Assembly (NCBI RefSeq): GCF_001665685.1
Contig: NZ_LZTB01000136.1
Span: 35,062 to 99,061 of the forward strand
DNA from: Mycobacterium sp. 852013-50091_SCH5140682
Lineage (GTDB): Bacteria > Actinomycetota > Actinomycetes > Mycobacteriales > Mycobacteriaceae
DNA length: 64,000 bases
Reading direction: 5' to 3'
Made by a program: the position numbers and the translations under genes. Positions 16,488 through 25,427 of this stretch are shown in pieces. The notes beneath the pieces are model-generated. The model saw only the letters and a list, made by a program, of their open reading frames with translations. It made no database searches and was not told where the DNA came from. Each line of letters starts with the position of its first letter. The first letter of the stretch is position 1.

Positions 16488-18704
16488 TTACGGATCGCGC
16501 GGGAGTCCCAGCAGCCGTTCGGCGATGATGTTGAGCTGCACCTCCGAGGTGCCGCCGTAGATCGTGGTGGCCCGGCTGGCCAGCAGGTAGTCCGCCCACC
16601 GGCCCGGGGCCTGCGTGTTGTCCCCGATCGCCGCGTCAGTGCCGAACGAGGCCACGGCGAATTCGGCATAGCCCTGACCGGTTTTCATCGACAGCAGCTT
16701 GGAGATGGCGGCAGCGGGCATGGCGTCGCCGCCGGCCAACGTGAGGAGGGTCGATCGCAGGTTGAGCACCTTGGCCGCGTGCCCCTCCGCGATCAACTGG
16801 CCGGCCCGGTTCTGCTCGATCTGGTCGAAGTGGCCGTCGCGCAGAAACTCCACGAACTGGTCCAGGTTGGCCAAGAACGGCGGCTCGCTGCTGCCGATCG
16901 ACACCCGCTCGTTGGTCAGCGTGTTGCGGCTGACCTCCCAGCCACGGTTCACCTCGCCCAGCACCAAGCTGTCGGGCACGAACACGTCGTCGATGAAGAC
17001 GGTGTTGAACATCGCGTTGCCGGTCAGTTCGCGCAGCGGCTTGACCTCGATGCCCGGTGACTTCATGTCGAGCAGGAAGTACGTGATGCCGTTGTGCTTC
17101 GGCGCGCTCGGATCGGTGCGGGCCAGCAGCGCGCCCCACGCCGAGTATTGCGCACCGGTGGTCCAGATCTTCTGTCCGGTGATGCGCCAGCCGCCGTCGA
17201 CCTTGGTGGCCTTGGTGGTCAGGCTCGCCAGGTCCGACCCCGCGCCGGGCTCGGAAAACAGCTGGCACCAGATCACTTCGCCGCGGAACGTGGGCGGCAG
17301 GAAACGCTGCTTCTGCTCATCGGTGCCGAACGCCACGATGGACGGGATGATCCACGCGGCGATGCCCATCTGCGGACGCCTCACCCGGCCCGCGGAGAAT
17401 TCCTGGGCGATGATGATCTGCTCGATCGGTTCCGATGCACGGCCCCACGGTTTGGGCAGATGTGGCTGCACCCAGCCGCCCTCGGCGATGGCGACGGTGC
17501 GTTCCTCACGTGGAATCGCTTTGAGGGCATCGACTTCCGCGCGGATCTCCGCCCGCAGCTTCTCGGTGTCGGGGTCGAGGTCGATGTCGACGGGCCGCAT
17601 CCCGGTGGTGGTCGCGGTATCGACCACCCGCTGCGGATATTCGGCGGCCCGTCCGAACGACGCTGCCAGCACCAGTGCGCGACGGTAATAGACGTTGGCG
17701 TCGTGCTCCCAGGTGAAGCCGATGCCGCCGTGCACCTGAATGCAGTCTTGCGTGCAGTGTTGTGCCGCGGCCGGTGCAAGCGTGGCCGCCACGGCTGCGG
17801 CGAACTCGAAATGGACTTCCGCTGAATCGTTCTCGCGGAGGTCGTCGATGGCGCGTGCGGCATCCCAGACCGCCGCGGTAGCCCGCTCGGTTTCGGCGAT
17901 CATCCCGGCACATTTGTGTTTGATGGCCTGGAACTGACCGATCGGCCTGCCGAACTGCTCGCGGATCTTGGCGTACGCCGCGGCGGTATCGGTGGCCCAG
18001 CGCGCCACGCCGACGGCCTCGGCGGAGAGCAGGGTGGATATCAGCGCGTGAGCCAGTGGCCGGCTGAGGTTGGTGAGCACCCGGGCTGTTGCATCGTCGG
18101 CGCTCAGTTCGACCGCGTTGGCTCGCACGTCGGCCAGTGGGCGCAGTGGGTCGACGCTCTTGACTGGTTCGATCTCCAGCGCGTCGGCGTCGAGCACCAC
18201 CCACTCCTCGCCGGAGTCGATCGCCACCGGAAGCACCAGGACCGACGCTTGTGCGGCGGCGGGCACGGCCCGCACTTCACCGCGGATCACGAGCCCGTCG
18301 CCGTGTCGCGTGGCGGTCAGCCCGGAATCGATGGCATAGGCCGCGATCCCCTCGCCGGAGGCGAGACCGGCCAGCACGTTGGCCACCGGATCGTGTGCGG
18401 CGATGAGCGCACTGGCTATCGCCGACGAGACGAACGGCCCGGGTACCGCGCCGTAGCCGAACTCGGCCAGTACGATGGCCAGCTCGAGGATTCCGAACCC
18501 TTGTCCGCCAACGAATTCCGACAAGTGCACGCCCTGCAGGCCTTGCTCGGCCGCGGCCTTCCAGAACGGTGGGGGATTGGGGATGGGGCTTTCCCAATCG
18601 GCGTCCAACGCCTCGTGCAGCACCTCGGACGGTGCGACGCGGGCCACGAACGATCGGACCGAATCGGCGAGGTCGGTGTGCTCAGACGTGATGGCAATGG
18701 GCAT
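16488..18704 (-). CDS. fadE6: Two-domain acyl-CoA dehydrogenase, FadE6-like
   Basis: A 738-residue protein made of two acyl-CoA dehydrogenase modules. The N-terminal module (about residues 1-370) contains VGVARWATDTAAAYAKIREQFGRPIGQFQAIKH-type sequence and CIQVHGGIGFTWEHDANVYYRR. The C-terminal module (about 380-738) has the FAD-loop segment SEPGAGSDLASL, RITGQKIWTTGAQ and IYGGTSEVQLNIIAERLLGLP. The N-terminal half may be structural, as in other tandem ACADs. Length matches M. tuberculosis FadE6 (about 731). It is close to fadD2, which would supply acyl-CoA substrates. Confidence 0.9.
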   Translation of the reverse strand: MPIAITSEHTDLADSVRSFVARVAPSEVLHEALDADWESPIPNPPPFWKAAAEQGLQGVHLSEFVGGQGFGILELAIVLAEFGYGAVPGPFVSSAIASALIAAHDPVANVLAGLASGEGIAAYAIDSGLTATRHGDGLVIRGEVRAVPAAAQASVLVLPVAIDSGEEWVVLDADALEIEPVKSVDPLRPLADVRANAVELSADDATARVLTNLSRPLAHALISTLLSAEAVGVARWATDTAAAYAKIREQFGRPIGQFQAIKHKCAGMIAETERATAAVWDAARAIDDLRENDSAEVHFEFAAAVAATLAPAAAQHCTQDCIQVHGGIGFTWEHDANVYYRRALVLAASFGRAAEYPQRVVDTATTTGMRPVDIDLDPDTEKLRAEIRAEVDALKAIPREERTVAIAEGGWVQPHLPKPWGRASEPIEQIIIAQEFSAGRVRRPQMGIAAWIIPSIVAFGTDEQKQRFLPPTFRGEVIWCQLFSEPGAGSDLASLTTKATKVDGGWRITGQKIWTTGAQYSAWGALLARTDPSAPKHNGITYFLLDMKSPGIEVKPLRELTGNAMFNTVFIDDVFVPDSLVLGEVNRGWEVSRNTLTNERVSIGSSEPPFLANLDQFVEFLRDGHFDQIEQNRAGQLIAEGHAAKVLNLRSTLLTLAGGDAMPAAAISKLLSMKTGQGYAEFAVASFGTDAAIGDNTQAPGRWADYLLASRATTIYGGTSEVQLNIIAERLLGLPRDP

Positions 18705-18790
18705 GCGGTTCCTCCGTTGGCGGCATTTCCCTATTAACCGGTGGGTCGGGTTCGAGGGTACGCCGGGGTGATCGGCGCCACCGCCGGGGC

Positions 18791-19756
18791 CTAGGTCACC
18801 TCATTTACCACGTTCACCAATGGCCTGCCGTCGTGAATACGACGGCAGTTGTCCACTGCCGCCTGCAGATAACGCCGCATGGTGTCGACGGTGTACCAGG
18901 CCACGTGCGGCGTGAGTACCACGTTCTCCAACCCCAGCAGCGGATGCCCGGCGGGAATCGGCTCGACCTCGAACACATCGAGGCCGGCTGCGGCGATCTG
19001 ACCGGTGCCAAGGGCTTCGAGCAGTGCGGTCTCATCGATGATCGGGCCGCGCGCGGTGTTGACGATAACCGAGCCAGGCTTCATCGACGCCAGCGCTTCC
19101 CGGTCGAGCAGGCCCCGGGTGGAGTCGGTCAGCGGCAGGTGCAATGACACGATGTCGCTGGTGGACAACAGCTCTGGAAGGTTGCGCCAGCGTGGGTGGC
19201 CCGTGTTGCGGGTGCTGGTGTGCAGTACGTCGGCGCCCATGGCCGTGACGATCCGCTCGACCCGATGCGCGACATTGCCGTAGCCGATCAGCCCGACCGT
19301 GCAACCGCCGATGTCGCGGACCGTCTCACCCAGGGTCGGATCTGTCGGCCAGCCGTCGCCCTCGCGGGTGTACTGGTCGAGTTCGATCAGGCGCCGCAAC
19401 GCAGCCAGCATCAGCAGCACGGTGCCCTCGGCGACCGAGGCCGCGTTGGCCCCGGGCATGTTGGCCACCAGGATCCCCAGTTGTGTTGCGGTGTCCACGT
19501 CGATGGTGTTCACGCCGGCGCCCATCTTGTGGACGAGTCGCAGCCGCAGGGCACGATGCAGATCGTCGCCGGTGATCGGCCGCAACACGTGCCAGAGCAC
19601 CTCGGCCTCGGGCAGCTCCCGGTAGAACGTGGTGTCGTCGTCCTCGGCGCAGAACCGGACGTCGAGCCAATCTAGAAGGGGCGCAAGGAAATCCAGTACC
19701 TTATCGCCCGGCTCGAAATGCGCGAGGACCCGGATGGGGCCGGGGCTCACCGCCAT
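18791..19756 (-). CDS. D-isomer-specific 2-hydroxyacid dehydrogenase
   Basis: A 321-residue NAD-dependent dehydrogenase. The cofactor-binding domain has GLIGYGNVAHRVERI; the catalytic triad is visible as Arg in VNTARGPIID, Glu in FEVEPIP and His in TPHVAWYT. Its start overlaps the end of the upstream hydrolase gene by ten bases, so the two are translated from one mRNA. The substrate is unknown; glyoxylate/hydroxypyruvate or a bulky 2-ketoacid are possible. Confidence 0.85.
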   Translation of the reverse strand: MAVSPGPIRVLAHFEPGDKVLDFLAPLLDWLDVRFCAEDDDTTFYRELPEAEVLWHVLRPITGDDLHRALRLRLVHKMGAGVNTIDVDTATQLGILVANMPGANAASVAEGTVLLMLAALRRLIELDQYTREGDGWPTDPTLGETVRDIGGCTVGLIGYGNVAHRVERIVTAMGADVLHTSTRNTGHPRWRNLPELLSTSDIVSLHLPLTDSTRGLLDREALASMKPGSVIVNTARGPIIDETALLEALGTGQIAAAGLDVFEVEPIPAGHPLLGLENVVLTPHVAWYTVDTMRRYLQAAVDNCRRIHDGRPLVNVVNEVT

Positions 19757-20889
19757 CTCTTGCCGATCCAGCGTGCGATGGTGTCGGCCTGCTCACTGCG
19801 GGCGCCGGGCGTGGTGAAGTAGTGGTCGGTGTTGATCGAGCACTGGGTTTTGTCGCTACTCGCGAGCGCACCGTAGATGCGCTGCGCGTCCGACGGATAC
19901 ACGCCGGTGTCCTGGTCGGCGTTGATCACCAACGCCGGGCAGTGGATGCGGGCCAGGTGCGGCTCGGCCCTGGTCTGGGCGTGGCGCAGGCTCCACATCC
20001 CGAGCCAGTTGCGCAGTGTGGTGGCCGCGGCGATGCCTCGCGCCGAGCGATTGGCCTTGACCGGGACTCCGGCGTAGCAGAGGTTGGCCTGCCGCGCGGT
20101 CGGCTCGATGGTCGGGTCGACCATGCGGGGGTCGGCCCAGGTGCGCAGCACGGTGAACGGGCGATCCGAGAATCCGGCGGCCTGGACGTGTTTGAGTTCC
20201 TGCTCGACCCAGTCGGTGATGGCGTCGTTGCGGGTGATCTGGGCGGTCCGGTAGCGGGCGACGAATTCCGGTGCGAACGGCGGGCCGTTGCGTTCGTCGA
20301 ACAGGTCCAGTGCGGGGTCACTGGCCACCGCGTCGTTCTCGTCGATCACCGAGGCGTCCATCCACGCCGTGAGTACGTCGGGACGGCCCGGGTGGGCGGC
20401 GCTGGCGATGTACCCGTCGGCCGGTGGCAGATCGCCGACGCCTGCCGCCGGTCGCATGCCCTCGCGTGGCGTGATGTGTCGGTCGACGGCCTGTGCCTGG
20501 TAGGCGGCCATCAGTGAACCGCCGCCCGAATTGCCGAGCAGCACCACGGTTTCGATGCCCTGGACCTCGCGCAACCAGCGCACCCCCACGCCGATGTCCA
20601 CCAGTGCGTGGTCGAGTACGAAACTGCTCTCGAAACCGCGGAACCGGGTGTTCCAGCCGAGGAAGCCGATACCGCGGGTGGCCATGTAGTCGGCGAGATA
20701 GTGCTCCGAGAAGTCGATCTGGTAATGGGTGGCGATCATCGCCACCTTGGGTTTGCGGCCGACGCCGCGGTAGTAGATGCCCTGACACGGGTGCCCGCCT
20801 GCGCCGGCGCGGCGCGCGGTGGGGGATTCCAGCCCGACGAACTCACGGACCACACCCGCGGCCGCCGCTGACCCGGAGGTTCTGCTCAT
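19747..20889 (-). CDS. Alpha/beta-hydrolase-like protein (Rv0272c type)
   Basis: A 380-residue protein of alpha/beta-hydrolase type. The nucleophile elbow is probably GNSGGGSLMAAYQAQ (serine after GN), and a late histidine (STDHYFTTPG-like region, here NTDHYFTTPGAR) could complete the triad; the aspartate in VINADQDTGVYPSDA fits the acid position. The ATG at 20889 overlaps the TetR stop in ATGA. The order TetR, hydrolase, dehydrogenase suggests a small regulated catabolic unit. Confidence 0.75.
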   Translation of the reverse strand: MSRTSGSAAAAGVVREFVGLESPTARRAGAGGHPCQGIYYRGVGRKPKVAMIATHYQIDFSEHYLADYMATRGIGFLGWNTRFRGFESSFVLDHALVDIGVGVRWLREVQGIETVVLLGNSGGGSLMAAYQAQAVDRHITPREGMRPAAGVGDLPPADGYIASAAHPGRPDVLTAWMDASVIDENDAVASDPALDLFDERNGPPFAPEFVARYRTAQITRNDAITDWVEQELKHVQAAGFSDRPFTVLRTWADPRMVDPTIEPTARQANLCYAGVPVKANRSARGIAAATTLRNWLGMWSLRHAQTRAEPHLARIHCPALVINADQDTGVYPSDAQRIYGALASSDKTQCSINTDHYFTTPGARSEQADTIARWIGKRWR

Positions 20890-21515
20890 GGACGCGTGCT
20901 CTCCTTGTAGTAGATGGTCCGGTAGAAGATGTTGGCCAGGGTCGTCACGCAGGCCTGGTCGTCGACGTCGGCTGCGTTGCCTCCCGATAGCTGCGTGTAG
21001 CAGAACTGGTTGAGTGTCGACACCAGCGCGACGGCGGTCAGGTGCGGATCGTCGTCCGGGCAGAAGCCCTGTCGCTGAGCATGTTTGACCATATCGGTGA
21101 TCAACCCTATGGGCAGTTCGCAGATCTCGGCCCAGTACCGCGCGAAATCCTCGTTGACCATGGCGAGTTGGTACACGCTGATGATCTCGGCGAGCCGATG
21201 TCGGTAGGTCTGCCAGTGGGCGGCCGCGGCTTCGTACGAGCGTTCCCAGCCGGACAGCCCCGGCTGGGCGCCGGCACGCGCGCGGTCGCGGGCCTCGTCG
21301 CGGAAGCGCAGCGCCCATTCGCGGACCATCGCTTCCTTGGAGTCGTAGTAGTTGTAGAACGAGGCCGTGGACCGGCCCGCCTCCGAGGCGATGTCGGCGA
21401 TGGTCGTGGCCAGGATGCCCTTGCGGGCGATCACTTGCCGAGCAGCCGCATCGATGGCGGCCTGGGTCTGCCGGCCACGTGCGGTCGGCAGTTGCTCGCG
21501 GGGGCTGACGGTCAC
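20886..21515 (-). CDS. TetR-family regulator (Rv0273c type)
   Basis: A 209-residue regulator. The N-terminal DNA-binding domain reads RQTQAAIDAAARQVIARKG through TTIADIASEAGRSTASFYNY, a clear TetR helix-turn-helix. The GTG start at 21515 has AAGGAG four bases upstream. The palindrome at 21545-21566, in the divergent gap before the VOC gene, is the likely operator and would let it control both directions. First gene of the TetR-hydrolase-dehydrogenase operon. Confidence 0.88.
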   Translation of the reverse strand: MTVSPREQLPTARGRQTQAAIDAAARQVIARKGILATTIADIASEAGRSTASFYNYYDSKEAMVREWALRFRDEARDRARAGAQPGLSGWERSYEAAAAHWQTYRHRLAEIISVYQLAMVNEDFARYWAEICELPIGLITDMVKHAQRQGFCPDDDPHLTAVALVSTLNQFCYTQLSGGNAADVDDQACVTTLANIFYRTIYYKESTRP

Positions 21516-21544
21516 AGGACTCCTTGTTCGAGCGTTGATCAGAC

Positions 21545-21566
21545 CTGAATCTGATGTTAGATTCAG
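21545..21566. promoter_or_regulatory. Probable TetR operator in the divergent gap
   Basis: CTGAATCT (21545-21552) and AGATTCAG (21559-21566) are perfect 8-base inverted arms around six bases, lying 30 bases from the TetR start and 50 from the VOC start. The low local GC and central position fit an operator shared by both genes. Confidence 0.65.
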
Positions 21567-21616
21567 ATTGGCAGCCACGCCAGTTCTCGGCGGGTTCGCA
21601 GTGGAGGAGTCGCGAC

Positions 21617-22198
21617 GTGATCAAGCCCAACAATCCCAATTCCGAGTTCGAGCTCGGCGGCATCAACCATGTGGCACTGGTGTGTTCGGACATGGAACGG
21701 ACCGTCGACTTTTACACCAACGTGCTGGGCATGCCCCTGGTGAAATCACTGGATCTGCCCGGCGGCATGGGGCAGCACTTCTTCTTCGACGCAGGCAACG
21801 GCGATTGCGTGGCGTTCTTCTGGTTCCGTGACGCGCCCGACGGCGTCCCCGGGGTGTCGGCGCCCGCCGCGATCCCGGGTATCGGCGAGATCGTCAGTGC
21901 CACCGGCTCGATGAACCACCTCGCGCTGCATGTGCCCGCCGAAAAGTTCGACGAGTACCGGCAGAAGCTCAAGGACAAGGGTGTGCGGGTGGGGCCCGTG
22001 CTCAACCATGACACCAGCGCCATGCAGGTCTCGCCCACCGTGCATCCCGGCGTGTACGTCCGATCGTTCTACTTCTTCGACCCCGACGGCATCACGCTTG
22101 AATTCGCCTGCTGGACGAAGGAATTCAGTGACGAGGACACCCACGTGCCGCCGAAGACGGCGGCCGACCGCCGACCGGCGGTGACCGCCGGGCACTAG
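21617..22198 (+). CDS. VOC/glyoxalase-family dioxygenase-like protein (Rv0274 type)
   Basis: A 193-residue vicinal-oxygen-chelate protein. The first beta-alpha-beta module begins INHVALVCSDMERTVDFYTNVLGM and the second MNHLALHVPAEKFDEYRQKLKDKG. Histidines in NHVA and NHLA and the glutamate in FDPDGITLEFACW are the expected metal ligands. GGAGGAG lies seven bases before the GTG start at 21617. Divergent from the TetR gene, which probably controls it. The substrate is unknown. Confidence 0.85.
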   Translation: MIKPNNPNSEFELGGINHVALVCSDMERTVDFYTNVLGMPLVKSLDLPGGMGQHFFFDAGNGDCVAFFWFRDAPDGVPGVSAPAAIPGIGEIVSATGSMNHLALHVPAEKFDEYRQKLKDKGVRVGPVLNHDTSAMQVSPTVHPGVYVRSFYFFDPDGITLEFACWTKEFSDEDTHVPPKTAADRRPAVTAGH

Positions 22199-22206
22199 GC
22201 TGCACG

Positions 22207-22755
22207 ATGGATGCGCCCGGGCTCTCCGATGCGCAGATCGCCGCGATGTCGGATGTCGACCGCCGTGACCTGATCCGGCGACTGGAGCGGCCGGTGGGTG
22301 AGGTGCTGGAGCCTTCGGCGCTGCGGCGACTACGGCGGGTTCGGTTGGTGCTCTTGGTGGGGGCGTCGATCGGGCTGGTGCCCTGGACCGGCTATCTGGC
22401 GATGACGCTGCCGGACAAGTATGTCGCCCACAACTGGCCCGCGACCTGGGTGGGTTTCGATGCGATTCTGCTGGCATTCCTGGTGGCTACCGCGGTGCTG
22501 GGGTTGCTGCGCCGGCAGTTGCTCATCCTCACCGCCTTCACCACCGGTGTGCTACTGGTCTGCGACGCCTGGTTCGACGTCATGACGGCAGCGCCCGCCG
22601 ACCGTCAGCTCTCGTTCCTCACCGCGGTCCTGGTCGAACTGCCGCTCGCGATCATCCTGATGACCGGTGCCTTGCGCATCCTGCAGATCACGGCCACCCG
22701 CCTGTACCTGCTCGAACCCGGTAAGCCGTTGTGGCGGGTTCCGTTGTTGCCGTGA
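22207..22755 (+). CDS. Four-helix integral membrane protein
   Basis: A 182-residue protein with a charged N-terminal stretch of about 45 residues (RRDLIRRLERPVGEVLE) and four hydrophobic segments (LVLLVGASIGLVPWTGYLA; ILLAFLVATAVLGLL; ILTAFTTGVLLVCDAW; LPLAIILMTGALRILQI). The ATG at 22207 lies eight bases after the VOC stop, so it is probably in the same operon. No family with known function is recognised. Confidence 0.75.
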   Translation: MDAPGLSDAQIAAMSDVDRRDLIRRLERPVGEVLEPSALRRLRRVRLVLLVGASIGLVPWTGYLAMTLPDKYVAHNWPATWVGFDAILLAFLVATAVLGLLRRQLLILTAFTTGVLLVCDAWFDVMTAAPADRQLSFLTAVLVELPLAIILMTGALRILQITATRLYLLEPGKPLWRVPLLP

Positions 22756-22758
22756 GTA

Positions 22759-23595
22759 TTACCGCTTGACCGCCTCGACGAAGTAGCCGCGCGGCACGTT
22801 CGGCACGTCCAGCGGCACCGCGGGCGCGAACCAGCGGTTCCACCGGTTGCCCGGTTCGGCCACGTCGGTGACCACCGCAGACCAACCCAGCCGCTCGCAC
22901 AGTTCCCCGGGTTTGTCGGTGGCGAACAGCCAAGGTGCGCCGTTGCGAGCCATCCGCTCGCGGACCGCCGCCAGCACCACGTTCTCCAGGAGCGCCTTGC
23001 CGACGATGTCGTAGAGCAGTACCGAACCGGGCGCCGACATCGCGTCGACCCGCTCGAACACCGTGCGCACGGCCGACTCGTCGAGGTACTGCAGCAGCCC
23101 TTCGGCCAACCACACCGCAGGCACGCTCGGGTCGAAGCCGTTGGCCCGCAACACGTCGGTCCAGCCCTCGGCCAGGTTGACACCGATGGTCACCCGGCGG
23201 CAGCGCGGCTCGTCGCCGGCCAGCGCTTCGGCCTTGGTGGCGATCACCGCTGGTTGGTCGAGTTCGAAGACGGTGGTGCCGTCCGGCCATGGCAACCGGT
23301 AGGCCCGGGCGTCCATGCCCGCCGCGAGGATCACCACCTGGGTGAGTGGGGGCACCGCGCGTGACAGTGCCTCGTCCCAGAACCGGGTGCGCACGACGAT
23401 CTGCAGCATGGACTTGTCACCCATTGCCGCGACGGACTCGGCAAGCATCCGCCGCCCTGATTCACCGGCGAGTTTCTCCGCGAACGGATCGGCGAACAGC
23501 CGGTCGGGACGTCGGGTTTCCTCGGCACGGATGGCTGCCACCAGGATGCCGGTGTCGGCGACAGCCTGCCCTGGGTTCTGGCCGGAGTTGGTCAT
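22759..23595 (-). CDS. SAM-dependent methyltransferase, LCM-like mycobacterial family
   Basis: A 278-residue protein of the leucine-carboxyl-methyltransferase-like family that is expanded in mycobacteria. Motifs are QVVILAAGMDARAYRL for SAM binding, VFELDQPAVIATK, and WLAEGLLQYLDESAV. The N-terminal ADTGILVAAIRAEETRRPD with FADPFAEKLA is typical. The ATG at 23595 is chosen because the sequence upstream is lysine-rich and AT-rich with no family match. Acceptor unknown. A second family member lies at 31151. Confidence 0.82.
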   Translation of the reverse strand: MTNSGQNPGQAVADTGILVAAIRAEETRRPDRLFADPFAEKLAGESGRRMLAESVAAMGDKSMLQIVVRTRFWDEALSRAVPPLTQVVILAAGMDARAYRLPWPDGTTVFELDQPAVIATKAEALAGDEPRCRRVTIGVNLAEGWTDVLRANGFDPSVPAVWLAEGLLQYLDESAVRTVFERVDAMSAPGSVLLYDIVGKALLENVVLAAVRERMARNGAPWLFATDKPGELCERLGWSAVVTDVAEPGNRWNRWFAPAVPLDVPNVPRGYFVEAVKR

Positions 23596-23654
23596 GTCGC
23601 CATCATGCGCGCCCGGTCGGAGGCCGGTCTTGGATTTTTTTGCCGGCATGCATC

Positions 23655-23696
23655 TTGACCGATGTCGCTACGCGCATTAACTTGTTAGACAACAAG
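23655..23696 (+). promoter_or_regulatory. Promoter with overlapping operator of the TetR-VOC-CMD-MBL operon
   Basis: TTGACC (23655-23660) and TAACTT (23678-23683) are spaced by 17 bases. The inverted repeat CTTGTT-AGAC-AACAAG (23681-23696) overlaps the -10 box, as expected for autorepression by the TetR protein encoded first in the operon. Confidence 0.55.
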
Positions 23697-23764
23697 CAAG
23701 TGAAAGGTGCGGGTGACCATGCGAGCACTCGTCGGAGGTGTCGGAGTGGCCGGCGGGATGTGCC

Positions 23765-24391
23765 ATGGTTGACCCGTCCGCGCGGCGCAGCCAGGAGCAA
23801 CGTCGCGGTGAGGCCGAACGCAGGCTCATCACGGCGGCCGCCGAATTGGTGGGTGAAGTCGGGCCGTCCGGGGTCACGCTGGCCAACGTCGGAGAACGCG
23901 CCGGGTACAGCAGGGGGTTGGCCACACACCACTTCGGCTCCAAAGGCGCACTGATGCAACGCCTCGTGGAGACCGTCACCCATCAGTTCCGCGAAGCCAT
24001 GTTCGACGAGTCGGGCTCCGATGCGCTCGGTGAACTGGAGACGCTGATCGGCATCTACTTCGCAGTGCTGTCGAATCCACAGCCCGTCAACCGGGCTCGG
24101 CTCGTGCTGTGGGCCGAGGCCGTCACCACCCCGTCGGAGGAGATCCGGCCCGCCATGGTGGCCGCCGACCGGGAATTCCGTGAAGAGATCGAGAAGCGAT
24201 TGCAATTGGCCGTCGCGGCGGGCCAGGTGCCGGCATCGGTCAACCCCCACGGATTGGCCACCGTGATCATCGCCATGCTGCGCGGCGTAGCGCTGCAGGC
24301 GTTGATCGACGAGCACGTCGACCTGGCCGCGGCCCGGTCTGAAATCGAACGACTACTCACCACCCGACTCACCCAGGAGGACCCGTCATGA
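23765..24391 (+). CDS. TetR-family regulator of the VOC-CMD-MBL operon
   Basis: A 208-residue regulator. After a charged N-terminus the DNA-binding domain runs LITAAAELVGEVGPSGVTLANVGERAGYSRGLATHHFGSK-type sequence, a standard TetR helix-turn-helix. The C-terminal domain is helical and would bind an unknown ligand. The ATG at 23765 is preferred over an upstream GTG at 23738. Its stop overlaps the next gene's ATG, so it is co-transcribed with the enzymes it probably controls through the repeat at 23681-23696. Confidence 0.85.
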   Translation: MVDPSARRSQEQRRGEAERRLITAAAELVGEVGPSGVTLANVGERAGYSRGLATHHFGSKGALMQRLVETVTHQFREAMFDESGSDALGELETLIGIYFAVLSNPQPVNRARLVLWAEAVTTPSEEIRPAMVAADREFREEIEKRLQLAVAAGQVPASVNPHGLATVIIAMLRGVALQALIDEHVDLAAARSEIERLLTTRLTQEDPS

Positions 24392-24912
24392 GCCGAATGT
24401 TCGGCAATATCAACCAGATCGGATACGTCGTACGCGACATCCACGCTTCGATGGACCGATGGGTCCAGTGCGGTGTCGGGCCGTGGTTCTACATCGAGAA
24501 CGTCGTCACCGACTACTTCCGGTACCGCGGCGCGGATTCGGAGATGACCATGAGCATCGCGCTGGCCAACTCCGGTGACGTCCAGCTCGAACTGATCCAG
24601 CCCACCAACGACGCCCCGTCGATGTACCGCGACTTCCTGGCCTCCGGACGCGAAGGCGCACAGCACATCTCCTACTGGAGCACCGACTACCAGGGCCTCT
24701 ACGACCGCGCCCTTGCGGCCGGTTACGTCGTAGGCCAGGAGGGATGCATCGGCGGTGAACAAGGCCGATTCGCGTATCTGGACACCGAATTCGACCAGGG
24801 CACGGTGATCGAGATCAGCGACATCAGCGGGCCCAAGGGACAGATGTTCGCCTACGTCCGCGAGGTCGCAGCCAACTGGGACGGCGCAGAGCCGATTCGG
24901 GTGCTGGGATGA
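24388..24912 (+). CDS. VOC-family protein (glyoxalase superfamily)
   Basis: A 174-residue protein with two VOC modules: NQIGYVVRDIHASMDRWVQ begins the first, and AQHISYWSTDYQGLYDRAL the second. The histidine in QHISY and the glutamate in VIEISD could bind a metal, but the first-module ligand histidine is replaced by glutamine-isoleucine (NQIGY), so the metal site may be incomplete. It overlaps both neighbours by ATGA. Related proteins include ring-cleavage enzymes and epimerases; the substrate is unknown. Confidence 0.8.
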   Translation: MSRMFGNINQIGYVVRDIHASMDRWVQCGVGPWFYIENVVTDYFRYRGADSEMTMSIALANSGDVQLELIQPTNDAPSMYRDFLASGREGAQHISYWSTDYQGLYDRALAAGYVVGQEGCIGGEQGRFAYLDTEFDQGTVIEISDISGPKGQMFAYVREVAANWDGAEPIRVLG

Positions 24913-25427
24913 CCTCCGAATTCGCCTACCCGGATCTGGACACGCTGCCCGACGACTTGCGCGAGGCCGTCACCCGACGTGCGTCGCTGAACATCTTTCG
25001 CATGATCGCCCACAGCCCGAACCTGGCTCCGGGTTTTCTGTCCTTCGCCGCCGATGTGCTGCAGCACAATTCGCTGCCGCCGACGTGGCGCGAACTGGTC
25101 ATCCTGCGCGTCGGCTATCGCTACGAGGCCGGCTACGAGACCTACCAGCACGTCAACATCGGCCGAGCTGTCGGCATGAGTGAGGATGCGATCGCTGCCG
25201 CGAAGTCCGGATCGCCTGACGGTCTCGACGAGCAGGAGGTCCTGCTGCTGAGGCTGACGGATACTCTGCTCGACCACCACACCCTCACCGATGCCGAACG
25301 CGACGACGCACTGACCGTGCTTACGGCCAACCAACTCACCGACTTCACCCTGACGGTCGGGTTCTACCAACTGGTCTGCAATTTCCTCAACACCTTCGGT
25401 GTCCGACCCGAGAGTGCTGATCGGTGA
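24909..25427 (+). CDS. Carboxymuconolactone decarboxylase family protein
   Basis: A 172-residue all-helical protein of the CMD/AhpD superfamily. The core is LPPTWRELVILRVGYRYEAGYETYQHVNIGRAVGM-type sequence with a histidine in YQHV. The CxxC pair of AhpD peroxidase-type members is absent, so thiol peroxidase activity is unlikely and a decarboxylase or lyase-like role is more plausible. It overlaps the VOC gene before it (ATGA) and the MBL gene after it (GTGA). Confidence 0.8.
   Translation: MTSEFAYPDLDTLPDDLREAVTRRASLNIFRMIAHSPNLAPGFLSFAADVLQHNSLPPTWRELVILRVGYRYEAGYETYQHVNIGRAVGMSEDAIAAAKSGSPDGLDEQEVLLLRLTDTLLDHHTLTDAERDDALTVLTANQLTDFTLTVGFYQLVCNFLNTFGVRPESADR

Noticed and set aside
24909..25427. 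Loss of catalytic cysteines in the CMD-family protein
   Set aside because: Many CMD-family members outside the AhpD subgroup naturally lack the CxxC pair, so this is not evidence of decay.
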